From positions 95,937,278-96,001,277 of the forward strand of contig NC_134417.1 of assembly GCF_030867145.1 (NCBI RefSeq): a DNA stretch of 64,000 nt, read 5' to 3'. Below the pieces are notes generated by a model. The model ran no database searches. It was given only the letters and a program-made list of their open reading frames with translations, and was not told the DNA's origin. The position numbers and the translations under genes are program-made. Origin of the DNA: Opisthocomus hoazin (lineage: Eukaryota > Chordata > Aves > Opisthocomiformes > Opisthocomidae). This document shows, in pieces, positions 55,065 to 64,000 of the stretch (within the stretch, counting starts at the first letter, position 1; each line of letters starts with the position of its first letter).

Positions 55065-56058
55065 GTGGAGAAGAGCCATACGATTGGAGTTACAGAAGAA
55101 GAAGGGAAGAGAGAAGGAGAGAGAAGCATCTGAAGTGTCAAAGTCTCCTGGCAGCACCGAGAGCGAGAGCTGCGGTGAGTCCTGGGCCCTCAGGGCCCTG
55201 TCACCCCTCTTCTGCATCCCAGTCCCTCCCCTGGCTTGCTCTCTTTCCCACACTGCTACGATTAGTTTTTTTTTCTGCTCTTGTGTACCTTCTTTCTCCA
55301 TCTGTCTCTGACTTGTCCCTATCTTTTTAGATCCTCCCTCTTTCTGCCCTGCAGCCCGTGGCATTTTTTTCCTTCTTTCCCTCTTTCCGTTTACCTCCCG
55401 GTTAGACGTATTGCTTTTCTCCTTCTCTGTCCCATAGCCTGTCAGTACTTTTGCTGTCTTTGGTGCTCTCTGTCTGGTTCCTTGTCCCTTGATTCGAGGC
55501 CTTCCTTCTCGGCTCCGTAGCGCGTCACAGATCTACTGCTTTCTCCATGTCTATTCTATTCTATTTCCTCATCTCTCTTTGCCCAGGTCCCTGCCGCTAT
55601 TCTTTTTTCCTCTGTCATGCTGCAGGGTTTTTTTTTTTGGCATCTCCTTCCTGCTCCCCGTTCTTCATTTTTGGTCTATGTTCTGCTCCCTCTTCTTTCT
55701 GCTGCTGCTCTTCGTTTCTCCATCTCTGTGGGACTGCCTGTCCCCATCCTTCTCTTGCTGTCACTTTCCCTGCTTCGTGCTTTCTTGTTACACTGCCGCT
55801 GTCCAGCCATCTGTCATTTTTCTCCTCTCTTGTAGTGGCCTGCACCTTGCTCCTCATTTTTGGCAGCTACTGTCCAGCAGCGCATCATTCCAGGAGCCGA
55901 CTGACCAACTGTTCCCCACTGGACTGATGGGTGCAGCTCTGGGACGGACTGCCGAGGTGTCGGAGGGGCAGGGGGAGCGTAGGGGGCACCGAGGCTCAGA
56001 GCAGACCCGTTCCCCAGATTGATTCGGTGTGTGACTGAATAAATACCCATCATCTCTT
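55065..56058 (+). other. Exons C' and E of gene copy G5
   Basis: C' 55065-55174 (acceptor ACTCTCAG, donor GCG|GTGAGT, open frame kept) and E from 55836 (acceptor TCTCTTGTAG), with a 661-bp CT-rich intron. In E a deletion near 55,925 changes the frame and brings an early stop. AATAAA at 56038-56043 is kept. With C lacking its acceptor and the promoter 20 kb away beyond insertions, this copy is probably dead. Confidence 0.52.
56038..56043 (+). terminator. Poly(A) signal of G5
   Basis: AATAAA in the same context as the other copies (GTGTGTGACTGAATAAA). Confidence 0.6.
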
Positions 56059-56089
56059 TTGCCTTCCCACCTGTGTCTGTGCTTCCTTT

Positions 56090-56720
56090 ACATGGGACAA
56101 GGGGCTGTGACGGACCCCAGGGGAGGAAGAGACTGACTTCATGGCTCAGGAGATGGCCCCCTGTTCCTGCTGGGCTCCAGCTGTGGGCCGGGGCTGGAGA
56201 AGCCGCAGGTGCGGGTAGTGGGGCTGATGGTGATGGCCCCTCCCTTTAATGCGGTGGCTGCCGGTGAGTGTGCCGGTGCTGCCATGCCCCAGGTGGCTGT
56301 GGAGGGGCCAGTGTGAGCTGAGGGAGGAGTGGAGCTGTTGCCGAGCTCCGGCTGCAGCAAAGGAGAAAGTGATCGGGGGAGGGGGAGGGGAGGGGGGTGA
56401 CCGACCAGGGGGTCCTGGGGAAAGCCCCCAGGAGAGCAGCAGTGCCTGCCGGGCCGCCGGGCACCGTGTCGGAGCCGGGCGGCAGGAGCTGCTGGGGGGC
56501 AGCCTGGCCAGCCGGGTCCGTGTCGGAGGCGAGGAGCGGTGGGGGTGCGGCGCCGCGTCGGAGCCGCCGGCGGGGGCTACCCGGAGCCTCGCGGCTGCGC
56601 TGGGTGCTCGAGGCGCTACTGGGTGCACCGGTGGGCGGGGTGCGGTGTCCCCGCCAGCTCCGGCAGATGGGAAGGTGCCTTTCGCGGCGTGCTGGGAGCT
56701 GTAGTCTTGCGGCGCTTTAG
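56090..56720 (+). promoter_or_regulatory. CpG-island promoter remnant after G5
   Basis: Resembles 24.5-25.0 kb, including a well-kept ZNF143-like element (GCGTGCTGGGAGCTGTAGTC, 56687-56706). It then stops abruptly in T-rich array, so the first exon with ATGGCGGCGCC is absent. Could still act as a cryptic promoter. Confidence 0.5.
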
Positions 56721-56729
56721 TTCCCTATT

Positions 56730-57227
56730 GCGTATTGCTTTAAAAATATTCTTTCTACGCCTACCTTTTCCATTTGCTGTCTTTTGAAAATTATTTCTCG
56801 CATTTCAGTAGCACCCTCGCTGTTTAAATTTTCTGTCCGTGTCTTCATTTATTTAGTTTGCTCTCCCTATTTTTTAATTCTTACACCCCTTAATCCCTTG
56901 GGTTTTCAAATTCCGTTTCTATGTCTGCTTTTATCAAGCTCCCTATCCCTATATTTTCTTTTCTGTGGGACGTGCACCCTGTTGCTTTTACAATATACTT
57001 GCTATGTCTCTATTTAGTTTGCCATCCTTATTTTGTACTTTTTCCTCTCTTAATCACACGGATTTTAAATTTTTTTTACATCTGCTTTTATTTAGTTTTC
57101 TGTTTCTTAATCCCCATCGCTTTTAAAATTTACTCTCTATGTTTCTGTTTATTTTGTTTACCACCCTTATTTTAAAACTTTTTTCCTTTATTTTCCTAAT
57201 TCCTGTCACTTTTAATATTTTCTATGT
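56730..57227. repeat. T-rich monomer array
   Basis: Degenerate array with GCTTTTAAAATTTT, TTTCTATGTCT, TTTTATTTAGTTTGC phrases; no gene. It ends where the LTR inserts. Confidence 0.8.
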
Positions 57228-57827
57228 TGAAGGAAGGGGTTAAAGGGATTTTAGTAGAAGCAGTCTTGCCTAATAGTTAAGGAATTTAGTAGAAGCAGCA
57301 CTGCCTGATAGTTGCTGTGCAGAGAACTGACAGTGCTTATCTATTGTGTAAATTAACTGAGGCAGAGTCTTGCATTTCCTTACAAAGGGGATAATTCCTG
57401 ATAAGGACTGGGGAGTCGCCTAGAACCAGCTAAGACTGACCTTGCAGTTTGGATGGAAGCCAGAAGAGAACTGAGTTTGCCCAGAAACAAAAGTCAATCA
57501 GCGAACACCGGGATGAAGAGGATGAGCCTTCATCTTGGGACTCCCGATGACCACCACCAGGAGGCACTGCGCAAGCACGGCTGGGAGGAGTCTATGGAAA
57601 CTGCTCTTCTGGAACTGATTTTAATATGAAGCGGGGATAGGTCATGTATATGTATAGGAGGATTGGGTATTTGATGAATATATAATATTTGACCGTACAC
57701 ATTGAAGAAGCAAGTTACTGTCTGGCATGCATGACTTTGGTGGGGCTACCCGCCGTGCCACCCGACGCCGAATAAACATACCTACTTTACAATCTTACAG
57801 ATGGTGGAGTCTGTTTTCCGCACGTCA
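57228..57827 (+). mobile_element. Solo LTR, 600 bp, with ATGT target duplication
   Basis: Runs from TGAAGGAAGGGG to CACGTCA with direct ATGT repeats at 57224-57227 and 57828-57831. It contains a TATA-like stretch (AATATATAATATT near 57,680) and AATAAA near 57,769. A 4-bp duplication fits a class I (gammaretrovirus-like) element. No internal region, so a recombined solo LTR. Confidence 0.8.
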
Positions 57828-57921
57828 ATGTCATCTTTTTTCCAGTTCACTGTCTGTGTTTTTTTCTTCTCTGTCCTTTACGCATTTGCTTTTGAAATGT
57901 TATTTCTCTGTCTGCGTTTTT

Positions 57922-58322
57922 GTTATAGTTTGGCTGTGGCTGGCAACAATAGGGCCACGCGGCTGCTCTGCTGCCCCTCCCCCCATTGGAGTGGGGAGGA
58001 GAATAGAAAGAAAAAGGCAAAAACGCATGTGTCGGGATAAGGGCAGTTTTAACAGAGCAGCAACCAAAAGGAACAGTAACAACAACAATACTGATAAGGA
58101 GAATACGCAAAACAAATAGCAGAATGCACAGAGCGACTCTCACCACCCTCTGCCGCATGCTCCGGAGCCTTGACTGACTTCCCGCCACCCAGCTCCCCCA
58201 ACCAGAACCCAGCATGACAGCACGTGGTATGGAATACCCTGTTCTGTTTGGCCAGGTCAGCCTGCCTGGCTGTGTCCCCTCCTGGCTCCTAGTGAAAATT
58301 AACCCTGTCCTGGCTGAACCCA
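57922..58322 (-). mobile_element. LTR of the same family as 21,586
   Basis: The + strand starts TGTTATAGTTTGGC and contains GGCTGGCAACAAT and GGGATAAGGGCAGTTTT. It reaches GGTATGGAATA, then TGGCTGTGTCCCCTCC and a last AACCCA. More complete than the 21,586 and 32,206 copies because the U3 side is present. Confidence 0.78.
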
Positions 58323-59121
58323 GGATAGTTTTACTTCTCCGTCTGTATTTTTCACTTTTTTTCCTTTATTGTCTCAATCCTTTTTTAAAAATACCCTTTC
58401 TGTATTTACTTTTATCCCATTTGCTGTCTTTATTTTTCAGTTTTCTTGTCTTTCCTTAGCACCATCACCTTTAAAATTTTCTTTCTATGTCTACTTTTAT
58501 CAGGCTCCCATCCCTAGTTTTAATTCTTGTCTGTCATGTACCCTGTTGGTCTTAATTTTTTTTTTATGTCTCCATCCAGTTGCTTTTAAACTATTCTTTC
58601 TGTGTCTACTTTTATCTACCTCACCGTCCCTATTTTTCAATTTTTCACTCTCTCATTCCTATTAGTTTTGAAGTGTTGTTTCTAGATGTACTTTATGTCA
58701 TTGTCTCTCCCTCTTTGTTAATTTTTTCCTGTTTCCCATAACCCCTCTCTTGTAAAATTTTTGTCCTAGGTCTGCTTTTATCAAGATGTCTCTCCCTGTT
58801 TTTTAATTGTTTCCTGTCTGCCTGGTACCCTGTTGCTTTTAAATTTTCTTTCCTAGTCTATTATTACCCAGTTTGCCACCTTTATTTTTCAGTTTGTTCT
58901 TGTCTGTTGTGTACATGGTCACTTTTGTAATTTTCTTTCTATTTCTCTTGGCTATTTAGATTTTTTTTGTATTTTAAAATTTTTTCCTCTTTCTATGTCT
59001 TCACTTTTGAATTTTTCTTTCTGTGTTCACTTTCATGTATTTTTCTGTCTCTATTGTCTGTTTTTTTCTTATCTGTCCTCTACACTGTCAATTTTAAAAT
59101 TTGTTTTTTAAGTCTACATCC
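58323..59121. repeat. T-rich monomer array
   Basis: Same T-rich ~80-90-bp monomers; no gene. Confidence 0.78.
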
Positions 59122-59497
59122 TGGGTTCAGCTGGGCTAGCATGAATTTTCATGAGAAGCGGGTCGGGCAAACCCAAACCAGCTGATTGAATGGGGCATTC
59201 TGTACTGTGTGATGTCACGCTCGGTATTTCAGGGGGTGAGCTGGCTGAAAGAGGGGGATTTGCTAGTCGAGAGGAAGCTGAGCATTGGGCGGCAAGAACA
59301 TAGCATGCTGTATATTCTTTTTATCAGTATTATTGTTGTTATTTTTCTTCTCTCTTTGCCATTCTGTTGAACTGTTTTTATCGCAACTCACGAGTTTTGC
59401 CTTTTCCTTCTGACTCTTCTCCCCGTGCCACCGGGGGTGGGAGAGGAGGGAGAGGGCAACTGCGTGGTTGTTTGTCACTGGTAGGGACCTAACCACA
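59122..59497 (+). mobile_element. LTR of the same family, opposite orientation, shortened
   Basis: Starts TGGGTTCAGCTGGGC and includes TGTGATGTCACGC and a pyrimidine-rich part with CCACCGGGGGTGGGAG. Ends GGACCTAACCACA. 376 bp, about the length of the 57,922 copy. I see no target duplication. Confidence 0.75.
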
Positions 59498-60689
59498 ATG
59501 CTGCCTTTTAGTTTGGTCTTGCTTTCATAAGTTCTTTCCTCTCTTAATCCCAGGGCTTTTAAATTATTTAATTTTTATCTCATTTGCTGTATTGTTTTTA
59601 AATTATTTTGTCTCGTTATCCCTTGGCACCATCGCTTTTAAAATTTTCTTTCTGCATCTCCGTTTTAGTTTGCCAATGTTTCTTTTTATTTTTTTCTATT
59701 TATTTCCCTAACCGCCCCGCTTTTAAAATTTCATACATTTATCCCAGTTTATTGTCTTTATTTTGCTGTTATTTCTTTTAAATATTTGTTGTGTTTCCTT
59801 AGCGCCGTCGCTTTTTCAGTTTTCTTTCTCAGGCTTTTTCAGTTTGCTGTCTCTATTTTTTAGTTTTTCCCTTTATATTTTTAATGCCTCTCCTATCTGA
59901 GTGTTTTATGTCTGTTTTTTTCCCTTCGATGTCTTTATTATTAATTATTCATTCTCTTTCCTTAGCACCCTTTCCTTTTAGATTTTCTACATCTCTGTTT
60001 TAGTTTGCTTTCCGTAATTTTTAATTTTTTCCCCTTTATTTACCTCATCTCCGTCACCTTTAAAATTTTGTACTTTTCTCTCATTGGCTGCCTTTACATT
60101 TTAATTACGTTTGCTCAGCTTTCCTTAGTGCCATTGCTTTTTAGATTTTCTTTCTTTTTACATCTCTGTATAATTTCTCATCACTCTTATTTCCTTAATT
60201 TCTTTTATAATATTCTGTATAATTTTATCCCGGTTGCTGGATTTATCTCCCTGTCCTCGTATTTTAATTATTTCCTGTGTTTCCTTAGCACCGTCACTTT
60301 GCAAGTTTTCTTTCTCTGTTTATTTTAGTTTGCCGTTCTATTTGTTCATCTTTCCCTTTATTTGCCTAATCCCATCACTTTTTAAATTTTCTTTTTACAC
60401 CTGCTTTTATTCCTTTTGCTGTTTTTAAAAATTATTTCTCATCCTTTTTTTGTGCTATCGGTTTTTATAAATTTTCTGAGTCTCCTTTCTAGTCTGCTAT
60501 CTCTATTTCATAATTATTTCTTTTACTTTCTTAATGCCTATAATTTTTAAAATGTTCTTCATACGCCTGCTTTTGTCACTTTGATGTCTTGAGTTTTAGC
60601 TATTTCTTCTCTTTCTTTAGTGCCCATGCTTTTTAGATTTTCTTTCTGCATCTGCATTTTAGTTCACTGTCCCAATTTTTCAGGGTTTT
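59498..60689. repeat. T-rich monomer array
   Basis: As above. Two alternating monomer types are visible: CCTTAGCGCCGTCGCTTTT.. followed by TTTAGTTTGCC, and CCTAATCCC..CTTTTAAAATTT followed by ATCCCATTTGCTGTC. Confidence 0.8.
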
Positions 60690-61660
60690 TTTCCTCCTTT
60701 TTTTCCAGGGTGGCTGCAGAGGGGTTGGGGGAGGGAATGATGTGCTGCAGGGCTGTTCTTTCAGGATGGGCTCCAGCTGTGGGCCAGGGCAGTCCAGGTG
60801 GGACCCGTGAGGTAAGAATGGGGTCCGGCCAAGGTGTTAAAAAGGATGTGGGCAGGGATGGGCCGGGGCAGCCCCTGGTGCGGCTGAGGATGGGGCCAGT
60901 CCTGCTGTGCAAATGGCTCCTGCTGGGAAGGGGGCTGCCCAGGCATGCCTGTGCGCCGGAGCTGGCCAAGGAGCGAATCAAAGGGCGTTCCACAGGCAGC
61001 CGCCTCCAGCAAGAAACAGCCAGACCCGCGGCGAGGAAGGATTGCTCGGAGCCATCCCCGACATGGCACACTGCTGGCACATGGCTCCAGGAGCTCGCTG
61101 CTTCTGTTGGCTGCATATGTGAGCCGCCATGCGTCTGGGAAGCCTCGTGGGACAGAAGCATCGAGGCTAGGATTGGGCAGCCAGCACTGCGGAAGAGGAA
61201 GGTGGCAGAAACGGAGAGAGAAGCGTCAGGGTAGCGACGGTCTCCTGCTGGGAGCTGCGGTGAGTCATGAGTCCGGGCCCATCCCCCACCGTGCTTCTCC
61301 AGATCTCTGCCTGCCTCCCTCTCCGTTTTGGGCTGTCTGGCTCCCTGAAGTGTTACGCTCTTCTGCCAACACCGCCCTGTATCTTGTCGCCTTCTATATT
61401 TCCTTTCTACGTCTCTCCTGTTCTGGCTGCCCAGCTGTTATTATTTCATTCTTCTCCCACTGCCGCCTTCCTTCTTTCTTGGGAAAATTGCAGTTCTAGG
61501 TCTCCCTCTACCCAGCGACCTACCTCTGTTTTCAGCGACCCCTTCTGCTCTGCTCCCTGTCACTCTTCTGATGTCCTTTCCCTAGGACCATCTATCAGGT
61601 TCCCTCTCCCGATGTTTAACTTCTTGCCCGTATGGCCAGTACCCTGTTGCTTTCTAAATT
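60690..61660 (+). repeat. Old compact copy of the gene locus (promoter and exon C)
   Basis: Aligns throughout with 38,000-39,010. It has the GGGCTCCAGCTGTGGGCC promoter phrase and a diverged exon C ending GGAGCTGCG|GTGAGT at 61259. Downstream is a tract shared with 38.6-39.0 kb (CTTCTCCAGATCTCTGCCTG, GGAAAATTGCAGTTCTAGG). No intact frame. Confidence 0.62.
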
Positions 61661-64000
61661 TGCTCCTTGTGTCTATGTTTAACCGGTTCCCCGTCCGTGT
61701 GTCTCTGCCTGTCCTCTACTTTATAACATTTTGAATTTTGTTTGATTTATTTAGTTTGCTGACCCTATTTTTAGGTATTTTTCCTCTCTGTTCTTAATCC
61801 ATTTGCTTTTTAAATTTTCTTAATATGTCAACTTTTATCCAGTTTGTTGTCCTTATTTTTCAATTTTTTTCCCCGTCTGTCCTTTACCTCATCATTTTCA
61901 AAATTCTCTTTCTGCATCTACTTTTATGAAGCTGCCCATCCCTGTTTTTAATTGTTCTTTGTCGGTCGTGTAGCCCCTCGCTTTTACTATCATGAAGTTC
62001 GTTATCCCTATATTTAATTTTTTTTCTTTAATTCCCTAATAGCTGTTGCTTTTTAAAAATTCTCCCTGTCTACTTTTATCCCGTGTGCTGTGTGCGTGTT
62101 AATTTTTTTCCTTCTCTCCCTAGCGCTGTTGCTTTTTAAAGTATCTTTCGGTGTCTCTGTTTTACTTCACGATCTGTAATTTTGAATGTTTTTTCCTTCC
62201 TTTCCCTAGTCCCCATTGCTTCTGAAATCTTCTTTCCACATACCTTTTTCCCAATCGCCATCAAAGATACTTTCTTCTCTTAGCTCCGTCGCTTTTTCTG
62301 TCTATTTCTGCGTTTTAGTTTGCCGTTGCTATTTTTCAGTTCTTCCCCTTCCTCTTTTTCATTGTTTTGTCTTTTTTCCCCAGTGCCGTCGCTCCTTGCA
62401 TTTTCCTTGTGCACCTCCGTTTTAGTTCGCTGCAGCTAATTCTTAATTATTTATTTGTTTCCGTAATTGCTATTGGTTTTAAAATTGCCTGTCTGCTTTT
62501 ATTTCATTTGCTGTCTTTTCATCTACATGTCGGGTTTTTTTCCTTAGCGCCCCGTCTTTTACAATTTTTTTTCTACTTCTTTCAGTTCAATGTTGCTATG
62601 ATTTAATTTTTACATATTTCCTTGATCCTATTTGCTTCTAAAATTTTTTCTCCTTTTGTTCCGTTCCCTGTCTTTGTTGTTAATTATTTCTCGTCTTCTC
62701 TTAATGCCGACGCTCTTTAGATTTTCTTCCTATGTTTCTGTTTTATTTCACTGTCTCTATTTTTGATTTTTCCCTTGATTTCCTTAAAAAGGCTCGCTTG
62801 CAAAATTTTCTTTCTATGACTAATTTTATTCCCTTTCCCATTTTTCCAAAAATTATTGCTTTTCTTTCGTTAGTGCAGATGCTTTTTAAATTTGTTTCTA
62901 TGTCTCTGATTTAGTTCTCATTCTCTTTTAAAATTTGTTCCTTGTTCTGTTAGTCCCTGTGGCTTTTAAAATTTCTTGTCTTCTTTTAGCCCATCCGCTG
63001 TCTTTACTTTTATTTCTTCTCTTATCGCCCTCGCTTTTTAGATTTTCTTTCTACGTCTGTGTTGTAGTTCATAATTTTTCCATTTACTTGCCTAATCTCC
63101 TTTGCTTTTAGACTTTTCTACTTCTGTCCCATTTGCTGTCTTTATATCACTGGTTTTTTTAATTATTTGTTGCGTTTTCTTAGCGACGTCACTTTTTACA
63201 TGTTCTTTCTACATCTGTTTTAGTTTGCTGTCCCTATTCTTTTTTTTCCTTCATTTCCCTAACGTCCATTGCTTTTACAATGTTCTTTCTGTGCCCAATT
63301 TTTCCGCTGCGAAGTCTTTATTTCTGGACTTTTAATAGCGCTCTTGCTTTTAAAATTGTCTTTCTATATCTCCTTATAGTTTGCCATGGCCATTGTAAAG
63401 TTTTTTCCTTCCTTCCTTAATCGCCGCTGGTTTTAAACTTTTGCTTCTGCTTTTGCGCCTTCTGCCATCTTTATTTTTTCTTTCTTGTCTTTCCTTACCG
63501 CTGTCGTGTTTTCAATTTTCTCTTTACGTCTGTTTTAGTACGCTGTCCGTATTTCATAATTTTCTCCTTCCCTGACAGCTATGGCTTTTAAAATGTTCTT
63601 TCTATGCCTACTTTCGTTGCTTTTGCTGCCTTTTTAAAATTGATTCTTGTCTGTCTTTAGCACCGTTGCTTTTTAAATCTTATTTCTGTGCCTGTTTTTA
63701 TCCCGTTCACTGTTTTTATTTCGCTATTTGTTAAATAATTTCTTAACTTTCCTTAACGCCCTTGCTTTTAAAATTTTCTTTCTGCATCTACATTTTTGTA
63801 TGCTATCGCTTCTTTTTTTGCCATTTATTTCCTTAATCTCTATCGCTTTTTAGATTGTATATATTTATCCTGGTTCGTAGTCTTTATTTCATCGTTAGCG
63901 CTTTTGAATATTTCACGCGTTTCCTTAGCGCCGTTGCTTTTTAGGTTTTCTTTCTATACCCGTTTTAACTTGTTGTCCCTATTTTTCAGTTTTTCTGTTT
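61661..64000. repeat. T-rich dimeric monomer array, to the window end
   Basis: Two alternating ~80-90-bp monomers give a period of about 156-180 bp. For example, the phrase ending GCTTTTAAAAT-like recurs near 63,265, 63,425, 63,580 and 63,757. Highly diverged copies; no gene on either strand. Confidence 0.8.

Noticed and set aside
56730-64000. Genes or RNA genes in the T-rich tail
   Set aside because: Only short frames of Phe/Leu/Ser/Ile, repeating with the monomer. No tRNA boxes or conserved exons apart from the locus copy at 60.7 kb.

Overview
This is nuclear DNA of a bird. Two CR1 LINE fragments carry the avian/reptilian 3' end (one ends in the typical repeated ATTCTATG-type octamer), several LTRs match families widespread in bird genomes, and introns, CpG-island promoters and AATAAA signals are all eukaryotic. 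There are no bacterial genes. The species and chromosome cannot be read from the sequence. A GC-rich dot microchromosome or a sex chromosome would both fit the ampliconic structure; that is inference.

The window is a nested set of duplications of one progenitor locus. From 1 to about 16,702 there are 2.55 copies of a ~6.55-kb tandem unit that look almost identical by eye. Read together with the flanks, this resolves into head-to-tail multi-exon transcription units on the + strand. Each has a CpG-island promoter with ZNF143-like, NRF1-like and YY1-like motifs around an ATGGCGGCGCC start. Then come a ~272-bp second exon (B), a 110-bp exon (C), a second copy of C (C'), and a terminal exon (E) ending in a stop codon that overlaps AATAAA. 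The copies are: G0 (tail only, to ~3,625), G1 (5,549-10,175), G2 (12,099-16,725), G3 (17,378-24,502), G4 (26,119-33,937) and a disrupted G5 (promoter remnant 33.9-34.8 kb; C, C' and E at 52.3-56.06 kb). Two old compact copies lie at 38.0-39.0 and 60.7-61.6 kb. Whether the transcripts are coding is uncertain. C' plus E forms a 103-codon open frame in G2, but B and C carry stops or frameshifts in several copies.

The introns are huge pyrimidine-rich arrays of a degenerate ~80-90-bp monomer. A T-rich version of what appears to be the same monomer fills 37.5-38.0 kb and 56.7-64.0 kb. A purine-rich minisatellite, opposite in strand bias, interrupts them.

From 35.1 to 49.0 kb the series is interrupted by a decayed endogenous retrovirus pol fragment (minus strand) and by five decayed copies of a ~1.45-2-kb cassette with small splice-bounded segments (41, 47 and 56 bp). 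The cassette array is itself split by a 5.7-kb block. From 49.0 to 56.7 kb the G5 remnant is broken up by unknown sequence, an inverted minisatellite and a 5'-truncated CR1. The last 7 kb is T-rich array with three LTRs.

Most long reading frames in the window come from low-complexity CT-rich or GC-rich DNA and are not genes. I found no tRNA, rRNA, CRISPR array or telomeric repeat.
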